In this document: piece by piece, positions 1-6,457 of the stretch | Numbering within the stretch: position 1 is the stretch's first letter | Layout of the letters: the number at the start of each line of letters is the position of its first letter | Source of the DNA: Clostridiaceae bacterium | GTDB lineage: Bacteria; Bacillota; Clostridia; Monoglobales; Firm-18 | Direction of reading: 5' to 3' | Assembly (NCBI GenBank): GCA_012511915.1 | Contig: JAAZFB010000561.1 | Location: forward strand, 1-8,822 | Length of the DNA stretch: 8,822 nt | Notes under the pieces: generated by a model | Told to the model about the DNA's origin: nothing | Databases searched by the model: none | What the model saw: the letters and a program-made list of their open reading frames with translations, nothing else | Position numbers and translations under genes: made by a program

Positions 1-515
1 GAAACGAACATCGAACCTTTACTGTTGCCCATAGCACGCATTAGTGCGGCACAAGAGCTGAATATTGCCATAAATGGGTATGAAACTGCTGATATTGTAA
101 AATAAATCATCGCATTGTCCATTACAGTAGGTTCGATTGTGCCGAATATAGACACCAAAATATGCGTGTTTAAAAAAAGAACCGTTGTCATTAAAACAAC
201 TGCAAAAGTTGTAACCAAATATAATAGCTGTTTGGCTGACGAGGCCGCCTTATCTAATTGTTCACCGCCTATTAGTTGTGCAACAACAATAACACCGCCT
301 GTTGCAAGTGCAGCAAAAGCATTAATAAGCAAGTTGTTTATTGAATCTACCAGCGAAATACCGGCAACAGCTGTTTCACCTACCGATGCAACCATCATAA
401 TGTCTGCCATCCCGACTGTTACCGTTAATAGTTGCTCGATTAACAAAGGCACAATTAAGTGTATAAGCATTTTCCTTGAAAACATGCCTTTGCCGTCAAT
501 ATTTGGGGTGTCCAC
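1..515 (-). CDS. MATE-family multidrug/toxin efflux transporter, N-terminal part (runs off window)
   Basis: The visible 171 residues are the N-terminal part of a polytopic inner-membrane protein of the MATE (multi-antimicrobial extrusion) family, Na+- or H+-coupled exporters of about 450 residues; the rest lies beyond position 1. Hydrophobic segments are seen at about residues 17-43, 60-83, 97-125 and 137-160. Family-like stretches are IVPLLIEQLLTVTVGMAD (21-38), the following VGETAVAGISLVD, and CAALMRAMGNSK (155-166), which matches the MATE 'LRA-x-G-(D/N)' loop after TM4. The chosen start is GTG at 515, 4 bases after the galT stop and behind a weak GTGAG; ATG at 485 (residue 11, MFSRKM) is the alternative and has no better ribosome binding site. 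The substrate cannot be read from the sequence. Close spacing suggests co-transcription with galT, but the two functions are not obviously linked. The family call is confident; the start is not. Confidence 0.88.
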   Translation of the reverse strand, partial: MDTPNIDGKGMFSRKMLIHLIVPLLIEQLLTVTVGMADIMMVASVGETAVAGISLVDSINNLLINAFAALATGGVIVVAQLIGGEQLDKAASSAKQLLYLVTTFAVVLMTTVLFLNTHILVSIFGTIEPTVMDNAMIYFTISAVSYPFMAIFSSCAALMRAMGNSKGSMFV

Positions 516-519
516 TTTA

Positions 520-1494
520 TCATCTCACTTGTTTGTAAAATCGTGATAGTGCATCTTTAATTTCCACTGCCTTTTCTTCAGGCGCGGTAGGGTTGCAATG
601 TGCCCATGCCCCCGTTTCACTTGAAGCATTAAACTTTTGGTTATTCGCAGCACGCAAAGGTGGATAAAACACAATATGAAAATGATAATAGCTGCTTACA
701 TCACCACTATTTACCGGGTTTTGATACATACACATCATGTAGGGAAAAGGCTTGTCAAATATCATATCGTATGCACCGGTAATATCACGTAGCATTTGGG
801 AAAGTGAATTTTTTTCGTCCTCTGAAAGCTCACTTATATTTTGTTTGTGATTCTTGCTCACAATATAAGTACCGTAAGGATATTCGGAAAAAAAGGGCAC
901 ATATGTGATAAAATGATCGTTTTCAGTTATAATTCGCAAGCCTGCATCAGCTTCTTGCCGGTTCATATCGCAAATTAAACATTTGTTATGTTTTTGGTAA
1001 TGCTCTTTACATGATGTCAGCTCGAGCTGGAGTCTTTTAGGAATAAAAGAATACCCGTATATTTGCCCATGAGGGTGCGGCATTGTAACACCCACAACTT
1101 CACCCCTATTCTCAAATATAAATATATATTTGATTTTTTCGTCTTTTGATAATTCAATAAACCGTTGTACCCATAAATCAACAATTTTACGGATATGCGG
1201 CACACTAAGTTGGGGCAATGTTACAGTATGGTTAGACGAATATAAGATTACCTCACATTTACCGTATGATGGTTTAGTTTCGAAAAAATCATTAGAAACA
1301 TCATCCGGCTCCGGTGGGTTTTGCGACAATGCGGGGAAATCATTATCATATTTTAACACATCAAATTTATCCGGCACTTTGCCGCTGCCCGGACAAAACG
1401 GGCACCAGTCTTTGGGCATTTGCGGCCTGCTCTGCCTGTGTGATGCAATCATCACCCAATCATTAATTAAAGGATTCCATCTAAGTTCTGCCAT
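520..1494 (-). CDS. galT: Galactose-1-phosphate uridylyltransferase
   Basis: Cytoplasmic Leloir-pathway enzyme that swaps UMP between UDP-glucose and galactose-1-phosphate through a uridylyl-histidine intermediate. The 324-residue protein is complete (family about 320-350). Active-site motif HPHGQ is at 140-144, with H142 as the nucleophile. The structural zinc ligands are matched by C31 and C34 (CPFCPGS), H89 (NHTVTLPQLS) and H140. The C-terminal HFH at 271-273 and E158 correspond to the second metal site. A KCLICD stretch at 171-176 resembles the GalT subtype of Clostridia and Thermotoga. The ATG at 1494 follows AAAGGG (1506-1511) with an 11-base spacer. It sits 66 bases after pheA, so it may have its own promoter, although no clear one is visible. 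No galK, galE or galactose regulator is present in the window, so the link to galactose use rests on this gene alone. Confidence 0.95.
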   Translation of the reverse strand: MAELRWNPLINDWVMIASHRQSRPQMPKDWCPFCPGSGKVPDKFDVLKYDNDFPALSQNPPEPDDVSNDFFETKPSYGKCEVILYSSNHTVTLPQLSVPHIRKIVDLWVQRFIELSKDEKIKYIFIFENRGEVVGVTMPHPHGQIYGYSFIPKRLQLELTSCKEHYQKHNKCLICDMNRQEADAGLRIITENDHFITYVPFFSEYPYGTYIVSKNHKQNISELSEDEKNSLSQMLRDITGAYDMIFDKPFPYMMCMYQNPVNSGDVSSYYHFHIVFYPPLRAANNQKFNASSETGAWAHCNPTAPEEKAVEIKDALSRFYKQVR

Positions 1495-1560
1495 ATTTTA
1501 TTATTCCCTTTCATAAATATTGCTAATTAATACTAATTCTATTTAAGATAAGTATAAGCA

Positions 1561-2376
1561 TTATGTAGCTTTACCTGCTATAAAACTACCAAGGTTTTTA
1601 TAAAATGTTGATTTATACTCAATAATCCCAAGGGCATTTCGCACATTTTCATCCTGTATAGAACCGCTTATATCAACAAAAAATACATATGCACCCAAAG
1701 CGGTTTTGGCAGGGCGGGATTCAATTTTCATCATATTAATTTCAAAAATATTAAATACCGACAGCATTTTATACAACGCACCGGGAGTGTCAGAAACCCC
1801 GAACACGATTGAAGTTTTATTTGCTTTATTGGTGTTGGGACAGTCTTTTGTCGCAACCACAAACCTTGTTATGTTTGTACGGACATCCTCTATCCCCTTT
1901 TCAACAACTTTTAAATTATATAAATCTGCAAGTGATTCATTCCCAATAGCTGCTGCTCCATATTCGTTTGTCGCAAGCTGTGCTGCTTGGGCGGTACTTG
2001 GGGTGAACACCACTTCAACATTATTAAAGTTTTGCGCTATATACTTTCCGCATTGCCCTACAGCTTGTGGATGGGAATATATTTTTGTTATGGTCTCGGA
2101 ATTAGACAATAAGCTTTGACTTATTTTCAATAAAATTTCGCCACATATTGTAAGATTACAGTCAAAAGCAAGGCAATCTAATGTGGTGTTTACACCACCC
2201 TCTAACGAGTTCTCAATAGGCAAAACTGCACAATCTATCCGCCTTTCGTCTGCTGCTATTGCAAGCTCGGCAATTGACGGAAATTGAAGCATTTCATAAT
2301 TCCCTTTATTTTTTATATATCGCTGTGCCGCGAGCTGCGAGAATGTGCCTTCCGGACCTAAATACCCTATTTTCAT
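1561..2376 (-). CDS. pheA: Prephenate dehydratase with C-terminal ACT regulatory domain
   Basis: Converts prephenate to phenylpyruvate, the committed step to phenylalanine, in the cytoplasm. The 271-residue protein is a stand-alone monofunctional form with no chorismate mutase domain. The catalytic domain begins with GYLGPEGTFS (4-13) and contains LPIENS (52-57), SHPQAVGQC (101-109) and the catalytic TRF triad (T170-R171-F172). An ACT domain follows at about 188-266 with the allosteric GAL (199-201) and ESRP (219-222) motifs, the signature of feedback inhibition by phenylalanine. ATG at 2376 overlaps the aroF stop in an ATGA junction, with GGTGGG upstream inside aroF, so translation is probably coupled to aroF. 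The 4-base overlap and the shared pathway argue that the two genes work as one unit for aromatic amino acid supply. Confidence 0.97.
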   Translation of the reverse strand: MKIGYLGPEGTFSQLAAQRYIKNKGNYEMLQFPSIAELAIAADERRIDCAVLPIENSLEGGVNTTLDCLAFDCNLTICGEILLKISQSLLSNSETITKIYSHPQAVGQCGKYIAQNFNNVEVVFTPSTAQAAQLATNEYGAAAIGNESLADLYNLKVVEKGIEDVRTNITRFVVATKDCPNTNKANKTSIVFGVSDTPGALYKMLSVFNIFEINMMKIESRPAKTALGAYVFFVDISGSIQDENVRNALGIIEYKSTFYKNLGSFIAGKAT

Positions 2377-3389
2377 AAGCTTCTACCCACCGCCTGTGCA
2401 ATTTTTGATATTTCGAACAATAAATCAATAAATCTGTCCGGTCTTATTGACTGTTCGCCATCACTCATTGCATTTGGCGGGTCTTGATGCACTTCGAGAA
2501 TCAACCCGTCCGCCCCAGCGGCAACAGCCGCTTTTGCCAATGCCGGTACATATTTTGCATGCCCCGTCGCATGGCTCGGATCGGCAATTATCGGAAGGTG
2601 AGAAAGCTCCTTTACTACCGGTATTGCGCTAATATCCATTGTATTTCTGGTTGATGGTTCATATGTCCTTATGCCCCGTTCACACAGTATTACGTTTTCG
2701 TTCCCTTCGCTCATAATATATTCAGCTGCCATTAGCCATTCAGTTATAGTGGAGGCAAGGCCACGCTTTAATAAAACGGGCTTATTGCTATTTCCGACTT
2801 CTTTTAGCAGACGAAAATTTTGCATGTTCCTCGCCCCAATTTGGATTATATCGACATATCTGTCAATCGTCTCAACATCACGTGTATCAACCACTTCTGT
2901 TACAATTAAGAGCCCGGTTTCACACCGCGCCCGTTCCAAAATTTTAAGTCCCTCTATCTCGAGTCCCTGGAATGAGTATGGCGAAGAGCGTGGTTTATAT
3001 GCACCGCCCCGTAAAATATGTGCCCCGCCTTGTTTTACCTTTTTTGCAATCTCAATAAATTCCGTTTCTCCCTCAATAGCACACGGCCCGGCCATTATTA
3101 TAAGCTTAGGTCCGCCGATTTCGATATCTTGAGCAATTTTTATTATAGTTGGCTCTTTATAGAGCTCTTTACCTGCAAGCTTATATGGTAACATTATCGG
3201 AACAATTTCCTCAACGCCTTCCATAAGCATAATGGCATTTCGGTTCACGTCTCTTTTATCGCCTATTGCACCGATTACTGTTTTTACTTCACCATAAATA
3301 GGATGTGTTGTAAAGCCTAATTGTATAAGTCGTTTTTCAACATTAACAATTTGTTCTTTTGTGGCACCTTCCTTTAAAATTATAATCAT
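2373..3389 (-). CDS. aroF: 3-deoxy-7-phosphoheptulonate (DAHP) synthase, type I-beta with N-terminal ferredoxin-like regulatory domain
   Basis: Condenses phosphoenolpyruvate and erythrose-4-phosphate into DAHP, the first shikimate-pathway step. With the start at ATG 3389 the protein is 338 residues. Residues 1 to about 75 look like the ferredoxin-like (FL) domain of the Thermotoga maritima-type enzyme, which senses Phe/Tyr. The barrel has AGPC (100-103), KPRSSPYSFQG (132-142), IGARNMQNF (185-193), KRG (208-210), CERG (236-239), DPSH (270-273) and SDGEQS (309-314). The expected metal ligands C103, H273, E299 and D310 are all present. The frame also allows a TTG start at 3395, but that lies only 2 bases from AAGGGG, whereas ATG 3389 lies 8 bases from it, forms an ATGA overlap with the ribF stop, and gives an MIIILKEG start typical of the family. 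There is no room for a T-box or leader attenuator, so control is probably allosteric. Confidence 0.97.
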   Translation of the reverse strand: MIIILKEGATKEQIVNVEKRLIQLGFTTHPIYGEVKTVIGAIGDKRDVNRNAIMLMEGVEEIVPIMLPYKLAGKELYKEPTIIKIAQDIEIGGPKLIIMAGPCAIEGETEFIEIAKKVKQGGAHILRGGAYKPRSSPYSFQGLEIEGLKILERARCETGLLIVTEVVDTRDVETIDRYVDIIQIGARNMQNFRLLKEVGNSNKPVLLKRGLASTITEWLMAAEYIMSEGNENVILCERGIRTYEPSTRNTMDISAIPVVKELSHLPIIADPSHATGHAKYVPALAKAAVAAGADGLILEVHQDPPNAMSDGEQSIRPDRFIDLLFEISKIAQAVGRSL

Positions 3390-4306
3390 GCCCAAGACCC
3401 CTTTTTACGCAATTTCTTATCGCTTTCAAGCTGTTTTTGTAACAGCTCTTTTGTGTCGTGTGTCACTATGTTGCGGATTTTCTCTAAAAAAACAACTTCT
3501 ATTGTTTCACCGTAAATATCTTTTGAAAAATCAAGTATATGAGTTTCTATTAGGTCGTGACTATTTTTAATAGTCGGTTTCCCGCCATAGTTTGTAATGG
3601 ACGGATGACAGGTGTCCCCTATTCTTGTTGTTGTGGCATAAACACCAAATGGAGGCATAACATGATTTTCATCAACATTTAAGTTTGCTGTTGGGAAACC
3701 TAATACCTTGCCTATGTAGTCGCCCTTGACAACACTACCCATAACTGAAAAATCTCTGCCAAGCATTTCCTTTGCCTTAACAAGGTTGCCTTGCTCTATG
3801 CTTTTTCGTATTGCGGTACTGCTTATTACTTCACCTTGAAATAAAACGGGCGGAATAATTTCATAGCTTATGTTATATTCACTACAAAGGTCAATCAATA
3901 GTTTGACATCACCCTCAGCATTACGCCCAAACCGATAATTATACCCAACAACTAAATGTTTTGTATTAAGTTTTTCAATTACAAATTCCCTAAAAAAAGT
4001 TTCCGGCTTTTTTTGTTTAAATACATCAGAAAACTGACACATTACGAAATAATCGATGCCTTTATTTTGCAATAGCTTTATCCTTTGCTCTGTTGAGGTA
4101 ATATAAGGCATCCCGCTTATATTGGATGTAAATGAAAATATGCAAGATATTATATTGTATTGTTTCGCATATGCTGTGGTTGCATTTAATAGGGCTGAAT
4201 GTCCTTTATGTAATCCGTCAAAATTACCCAATGCGACTGCTGCTTTTTCAGTCAATAAAATCTTTTTATCGGTATTAAAATCCCCTTCGAGTTTTTTGAT
4301 ATACAT
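3386..4306 (-). CDS. ribF: Bifunctional riboflavin kinase / FMN adenylyltransferase (FAD synthetase)
   Basis: Makes FMN and then FAD from riboflavin and ATP. The 306-residue protein has the normal two-module length. The N-terminal adenylyltransferase module shows LGNFDGLHKGH (26-36), GYNYRFG (121-127) and SSTAIR (162-167). The C-terminal kinase module shows GKVLGFPTAN (199-208, with T206 and N208 expected to bind Mg-ATP), PPFGVYA (218-224) and E254 in ETHILDF. The usual 'TF-x-PHP' loop after the first strand is replaced by a shorter SFTSNISGMPYI segment (58-69). The ATG at 4306, behind GGTAGG (4312-4317) with a 5-base spacer, lies 55 bases inside truB; the start is supported because about 25 residues before GNFDG is normal. 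The gene ends in an ATGA junction with aroF. No FMN riboswitch precedes it; the upstream DNA is truB coding sequence. Confidence 0.96.
   Translation of the reverse strand: MYIKKLEGDFNTDKKILLTEKAAVALGNFDGLHKGHSALLNATTAYAKQYNIISCIFSFTSNISGMPYITSTEQRIKLLQNKGIDYFVMCQFSDVFKQKKPETFFREFVIEKLNTKHLVVGYNYRFGRNAEGDVKLLIDLCSEYNISYEIIPPVLFQGEVISSTAIRKSIEQGNLVKAKEMLGRDFSVMGSVVKGDYIGKVLGFPTANLNVDENHVMPPFGVYATTTRIGDTCHPSITNYGGKPTIKNSHDLIETHILDFSKDIYGETIEVVFLEKIRNIVTHDTKELLQKQLESDKKLRKKGSWA
3398..3403 (-). promoter_or_regulatory. Ribosome binding site deciding the aroF start
   Basis: AAGGGG lies 8 bases from ATG 3389 and 2 bases from the competing in-frame TTG 3395, so it supports the ATG. It is embedded in the last codons of ribF. 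Confidence 0.7.
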
Positions 4307-5130
4307 AAAAACCTACCGTCACTTCCATATACGCGATAGTAATTGTCTTCGGCCGCTTCATACTCAACGTCCTGGCCGTTTAAAACCTTTTGTTGCTGCA
4401 CTTGGGAAAGAGTAATTTTCTCATAATCAAACATTTCATCAACAGGTATTATAAACTTCTCAATCCCGCTTTCTTCTATTTGTGATATTGTGACCGCATC
4501 TTCGATGTGAAAAGCACCCGTTTGTGTTCGTGTAAGTTCTGCCATACAAGCGCCACAGCCAAGCAACTTACCGATATCATGACAAAGAGTTCGTATATAA
4601 GTGCCCTTCGAGCATTTAATATCAAGCAAAACTTCAAATTTATTTCTTTCTAAAATACTTATTTTATAAATTACTATCTTGCGTTTTTCTCGTTCAACTT
4701 CTATGCCTTTCCTTGCTAATTGATAAAGCTTTTTACCATTCATTTTAATTGCAGAATACATAGGCGGCAATTGAAAAACCTCACCGATAAAACTGTTTAT
4801 TGCATGCAGAAGCTGTTTATCGGTAACACAAGGCTCTGTTTCTTTAATCACGGTACCGGTTGTATCCTGTGTATCCGTAACAACACCAAGCCTAAGCAGC
4901 GCGGTATAACGCTTATCCGAACCGGTTAGCATATCAGATAACTTTGTAGCCTTTCCGATACAAATGGGCAAAACGCCTTGCGCATTTGGATCAAGCGTTC
5001 CGGTATGTCCAACTTTTTTTATGCCGCTAAGTCGTCTTATTCTATAAACAACGTCATGAGAAGTCATACCTTTTTGCTTATTTATGTTAATAATACCGTT
5101 TATGGGAGTGTTGAATAATACTTGTGTCAT
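4252..5130 (-). CDS. truB: tRNA pseudouridine(55) synthase
   Basis: Isomerises U55 in the T-loop of tRNAs to pseudouridine. From ATG 5130 the protein is 292 residues (family about 290-310). The motifs in order are NGIININKQKGMTSHDVV (11-28), VGHTGTLDPNAQGVLP with catalytic aspartate D47, YSAIKMNGKKLYQLARKG (125-142), and CSKGTYIRTLCHDIG (173-187), which marks the core end. A short C-terminal PUA-like segment ends in GILIPIKRFY. An in-frame GTG at 5151 would add 7 residues (GTG overlapping the nrnA TAG by one base) but has no Shine-Dalgarno sequence. ATG 5130 lies 12 bases after GGGGGTG and is preferred with moderate confidence. The last 55 bases overlap ribF in another frame. Placement between nrnA and ribF is standard for Bacillota infB operons. 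Confidence 0.96.
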   Translation of the reverse strand: MTQVLFNTPINGIININKQKGMTSHDVVYRIRRLSGIKKVGHTGTLDPNAQGVLPICIGKATKLSDMLTGSDKRYTALLRLGVVTDTQDTTGTVIKETEPCVTDKQLLHAINSFIGEVFQLPPMYSAIKMNGKKLYQLARKGIEVEREKRKIVIYKISILERNKFEVLLDIKCSKGTYIRTLCHDIGKLLGCGACMAELTRTQTGAFHIEDAVTISQIEESGIEKFIIPVDEMFDYEKITLSQVQQQKVLNGQDVEYEAAEDNYYRVYGSDGRFLCISKNSKGILIPIKRFY

Positions 5131-5142
5131 CCGGTTATTTAA

Positions 5143-5149
5143 CACCCCC
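5143..5149 (-). promoter_or_regulatory. Probable ribosome binding site of truB (GGGGGTG)
   Basis: The same GGGGGTG heptamer as before infB lies just after the nrnA stop and 12 bases before ATG 5130. The spacing is on the long side. The heptamer overlaps the rival GTG start at 5151, for which no upstream Shine-Dalgarno sequence is seen. Confidence 0.5.
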
Positions 5150-5150
5150 A

Positions 5151-6089
5151 CTATAGCGTTTTAATTACTTGTTTTAATACAATTTGTTTTACAGATGCAA
5201 TATCCCCTTTTATTGAGCAACCACTTGCACGGATATGCCCACCGCCGCCCAATTCAGCTGCTATTTCAGCGACGTTAATGCTGTTAGAGCGAAACCCGAT
5301 TTTCACGCTATTTTCTTTGGTAGACTCTCTAAGACTGATTGCAACCTGTGCTGTATCCAAACTGCGGGCAATATTGATCAACCCACCCATCTCTTCTTCC
5401 TCTGCACCGGATTGCAAAGCTTGCTGTTTTGTAATGCTGACCATTGCAATTTTGCCATCTTGGAAAGTCTCAAAAGAGTTATATGCCATACCCATAAGCT
5501 TGATTTTAGATATAGAATTTCGTTCAAATAAAACCTCGTTTATAAAGGCATGGTTGATGCCTGTTTCAAGCAATTTCGCAGCTATGCGATATGTTTTCGA
5601 TGTGGTGCTATTATAGGAAAAGCAACCGGTATCACTTGAAATGGCAGTATATATATTATTTGCTATTTGCTGCGTGATGGGTATATTCATATATTCTGCA
5701 AGTTCAAATATAATCTCTCCGGTTGCCGCGGCGTTTACATCAACATAATTATATTTTGCATATCGTTCGTTTGTATCATGATGGTCAATATTTATTGTGT
5801 TCTGGCAATGTTTAAATATATCCACGCGTTTACCCAAACGGGAAATATCACCGCAGTCTACTGCAATAACGGTTTCACAAGTATGCTGGGTATTCTGTAT
5901 AGTACCGAAAAGGATGCTGCAAATCCTTGTGTTTACTTCCTCAAGCTGTACAACAGCATTTTTTCCAAGATACTCTAACATAAGTTTAAGAGCAAATGCT
6001 GAGCCCAAGCAATCCCCATCTGCGCTTTTATGCGGCAATATGGTAATGTTTTCGGACTGTGCTATGGCATGGGCAATTTCTTTAAACAT
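5151..6089 (-). CDS. nrnA: Bifunctional oligoribonuclease / pAp phosphatase (DHH-DHHA1 family)
   Basis: NrnA-type enzyme of the DHH phosphoesterase superfamily, which degrades 2-5 nt RNAs and dephosphorylates 3'-phosphoadenosine-5'-phosphate using Mn2+ in the cytoplasm. From ATG 6089 it is 312 residues, the normal length. The N-terminal DHH domain has H20-x3-D24-G-D26 (HKSADGD), VDCGD (77-81, D78), the name-giving DHH at 102-104 and SSDTG with D153. The C-terminal DHHA1 domain carries GGGGH (281-285). An ATG at 6095 in the same frame would add two residues but lies only 2 bases from the GGCGG ribosome binding site, whereas 6089 is 8 bases away, so 6089 is chosen. It overlaps rbfA by 8 bases. 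The motif and position after rbfA favour NrnA; c-di-AMP phosphodiesterase relatives (GdpP) are excluded by the absence of membrane and GGDEF-like parts. Confidence 0.93.
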   Translation of the reverse strand: MFKEIAHAIAQSENITILPHKSADGDCLGSAFALKLMLEYLGKNAVVQLEEVNTRICSILFGTIQNTQHTCETVIAVDCGDISRLGKRVDIFKHCQNTINIDHHDTNERYAKYNYVDVNAAATGEIIFELAEYMNIPITQQIANNIYTAISSDTGCFSYNSTTSKTYRIAAKLLETGINHAFINEVLFERNSISKIKLMGMAYNSFETFQDGKIAMVSITKQQALQSGAEEEEMGGLINIARSLDTAQVAISLRESTKENSVKIGFRSNSINVAEIAAELGGGGHIRASGCSIKGDIASVKQIVLKQVIKTL

Positions 6090-6441
6090 CTGCATTTCCG
6101 CCTTTTTTAATTTTCACTAATAATTCATTGATATGGGCGCCATGTTCTATCGAATGATCAAGGTTAAATATAATTTCAGGTGTATAACGTAGGCCTACCC
6201 TGTTTCCGATTTCTTTTCGCACAAACCCGGCAGCCCTCTTTAAGCCCTCAATTGTTTCTTTTTGCTTGGTCTCATCTCCGAACACACTTACATAGATATT
6301 ACACCATTTCATATCCTTTGTAACATCAACCCCGACGACACTTGTTACTTCTGCTATTCTTGGGTCTTTTAGTTCTCTAATAATAGCGCTAACTTCTTTT
6401 TTTACTTCCTCATTTATTCGGTTAATCCTGTTAATACCCAT
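6082..6441 (-). CDS. rbfA: 30S ribosome-binding factor A
   Basis: Small KH-fold protein that binds the 30S subunit near the 5' end of 16S rRNA and helps late maturation and cold adaptation. The 119-residue length is typical. Recognisable parts are the N-terminal RINRINEEVKKEVS helix (5-18), the LKDPRI motif (24-29) followed by TSVVGVDVTKD (33-43), and the kinked KH helix with the A-x-G signature (A70-A71-G72), then a conserved RYTPEI (85-90) and HINELL (103-108) near the C-terminus. ATG 6441 lies 9 bases after AGAGGT (6451-6456). It begins 16 bases after infB stops and overlaps nrnA. The infB-rbfA order is near universal in bacteria and fits a joint role in 30S biogenesis and initiation. Confidence 0.97.
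   Translation of the reverse strand: MGINRINRINEEVKKEVSAIIRELKDPRIAEVTSVVGVDVTKDMKWCNIYVSVFGDETKQKETIEGLKRAAGFVRKEIGNRVGLRYTPEIIFNLDHSIEHGAHINELLVKIKKGGNADV
6098..6102 (-). promoter_or_regulatory. Ribosome binding site deciding the nrnA start
   Basis: GGCGG, preceded by a run of A, stands 8 bases from ATG 6089 but only 2 bases from ATG 6095. Normal spacing therefore favours the second ATG. The site is inside the last codons of rbfA. Confidence 0.6.
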
Positions 6442-6457
6442 TTTGTGAGCACCTCTC

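Noticed and set aside
115..546. 143-codon plus-strand open frame at the left end
   Set aside because: The minus strand here encodes a convincing MATE transporter with hydrophobic segments and family motifs; the plus frame is its mirror.
1495..1560. Possible promoter or terminator in the pheA-galT spacer
   Set aside because: TATACT (minus strand, 1551-1556) resembles a -10 box, but no acceptable -35 lies 16-18 bases upstream. The ATACT/AGTAT inverted repeat is short, AT-only in its flanks and lacks a T-run, so it does not make a convincing terminator.
4307..4500. FMN riboswitch before ribF, or T-box before aroF
   Set aside because: The DNA upstream of both genes is coding sequence of truB and ribF, with no conserved leader elements visible.
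5131..5151. GTG 5151 as the truB start
   Set aside because: It overlaps the nrnA stop, but no Shine-Dalgarno sequence precedes it and the extra seven residues are not family-like; kept only as an alternative.
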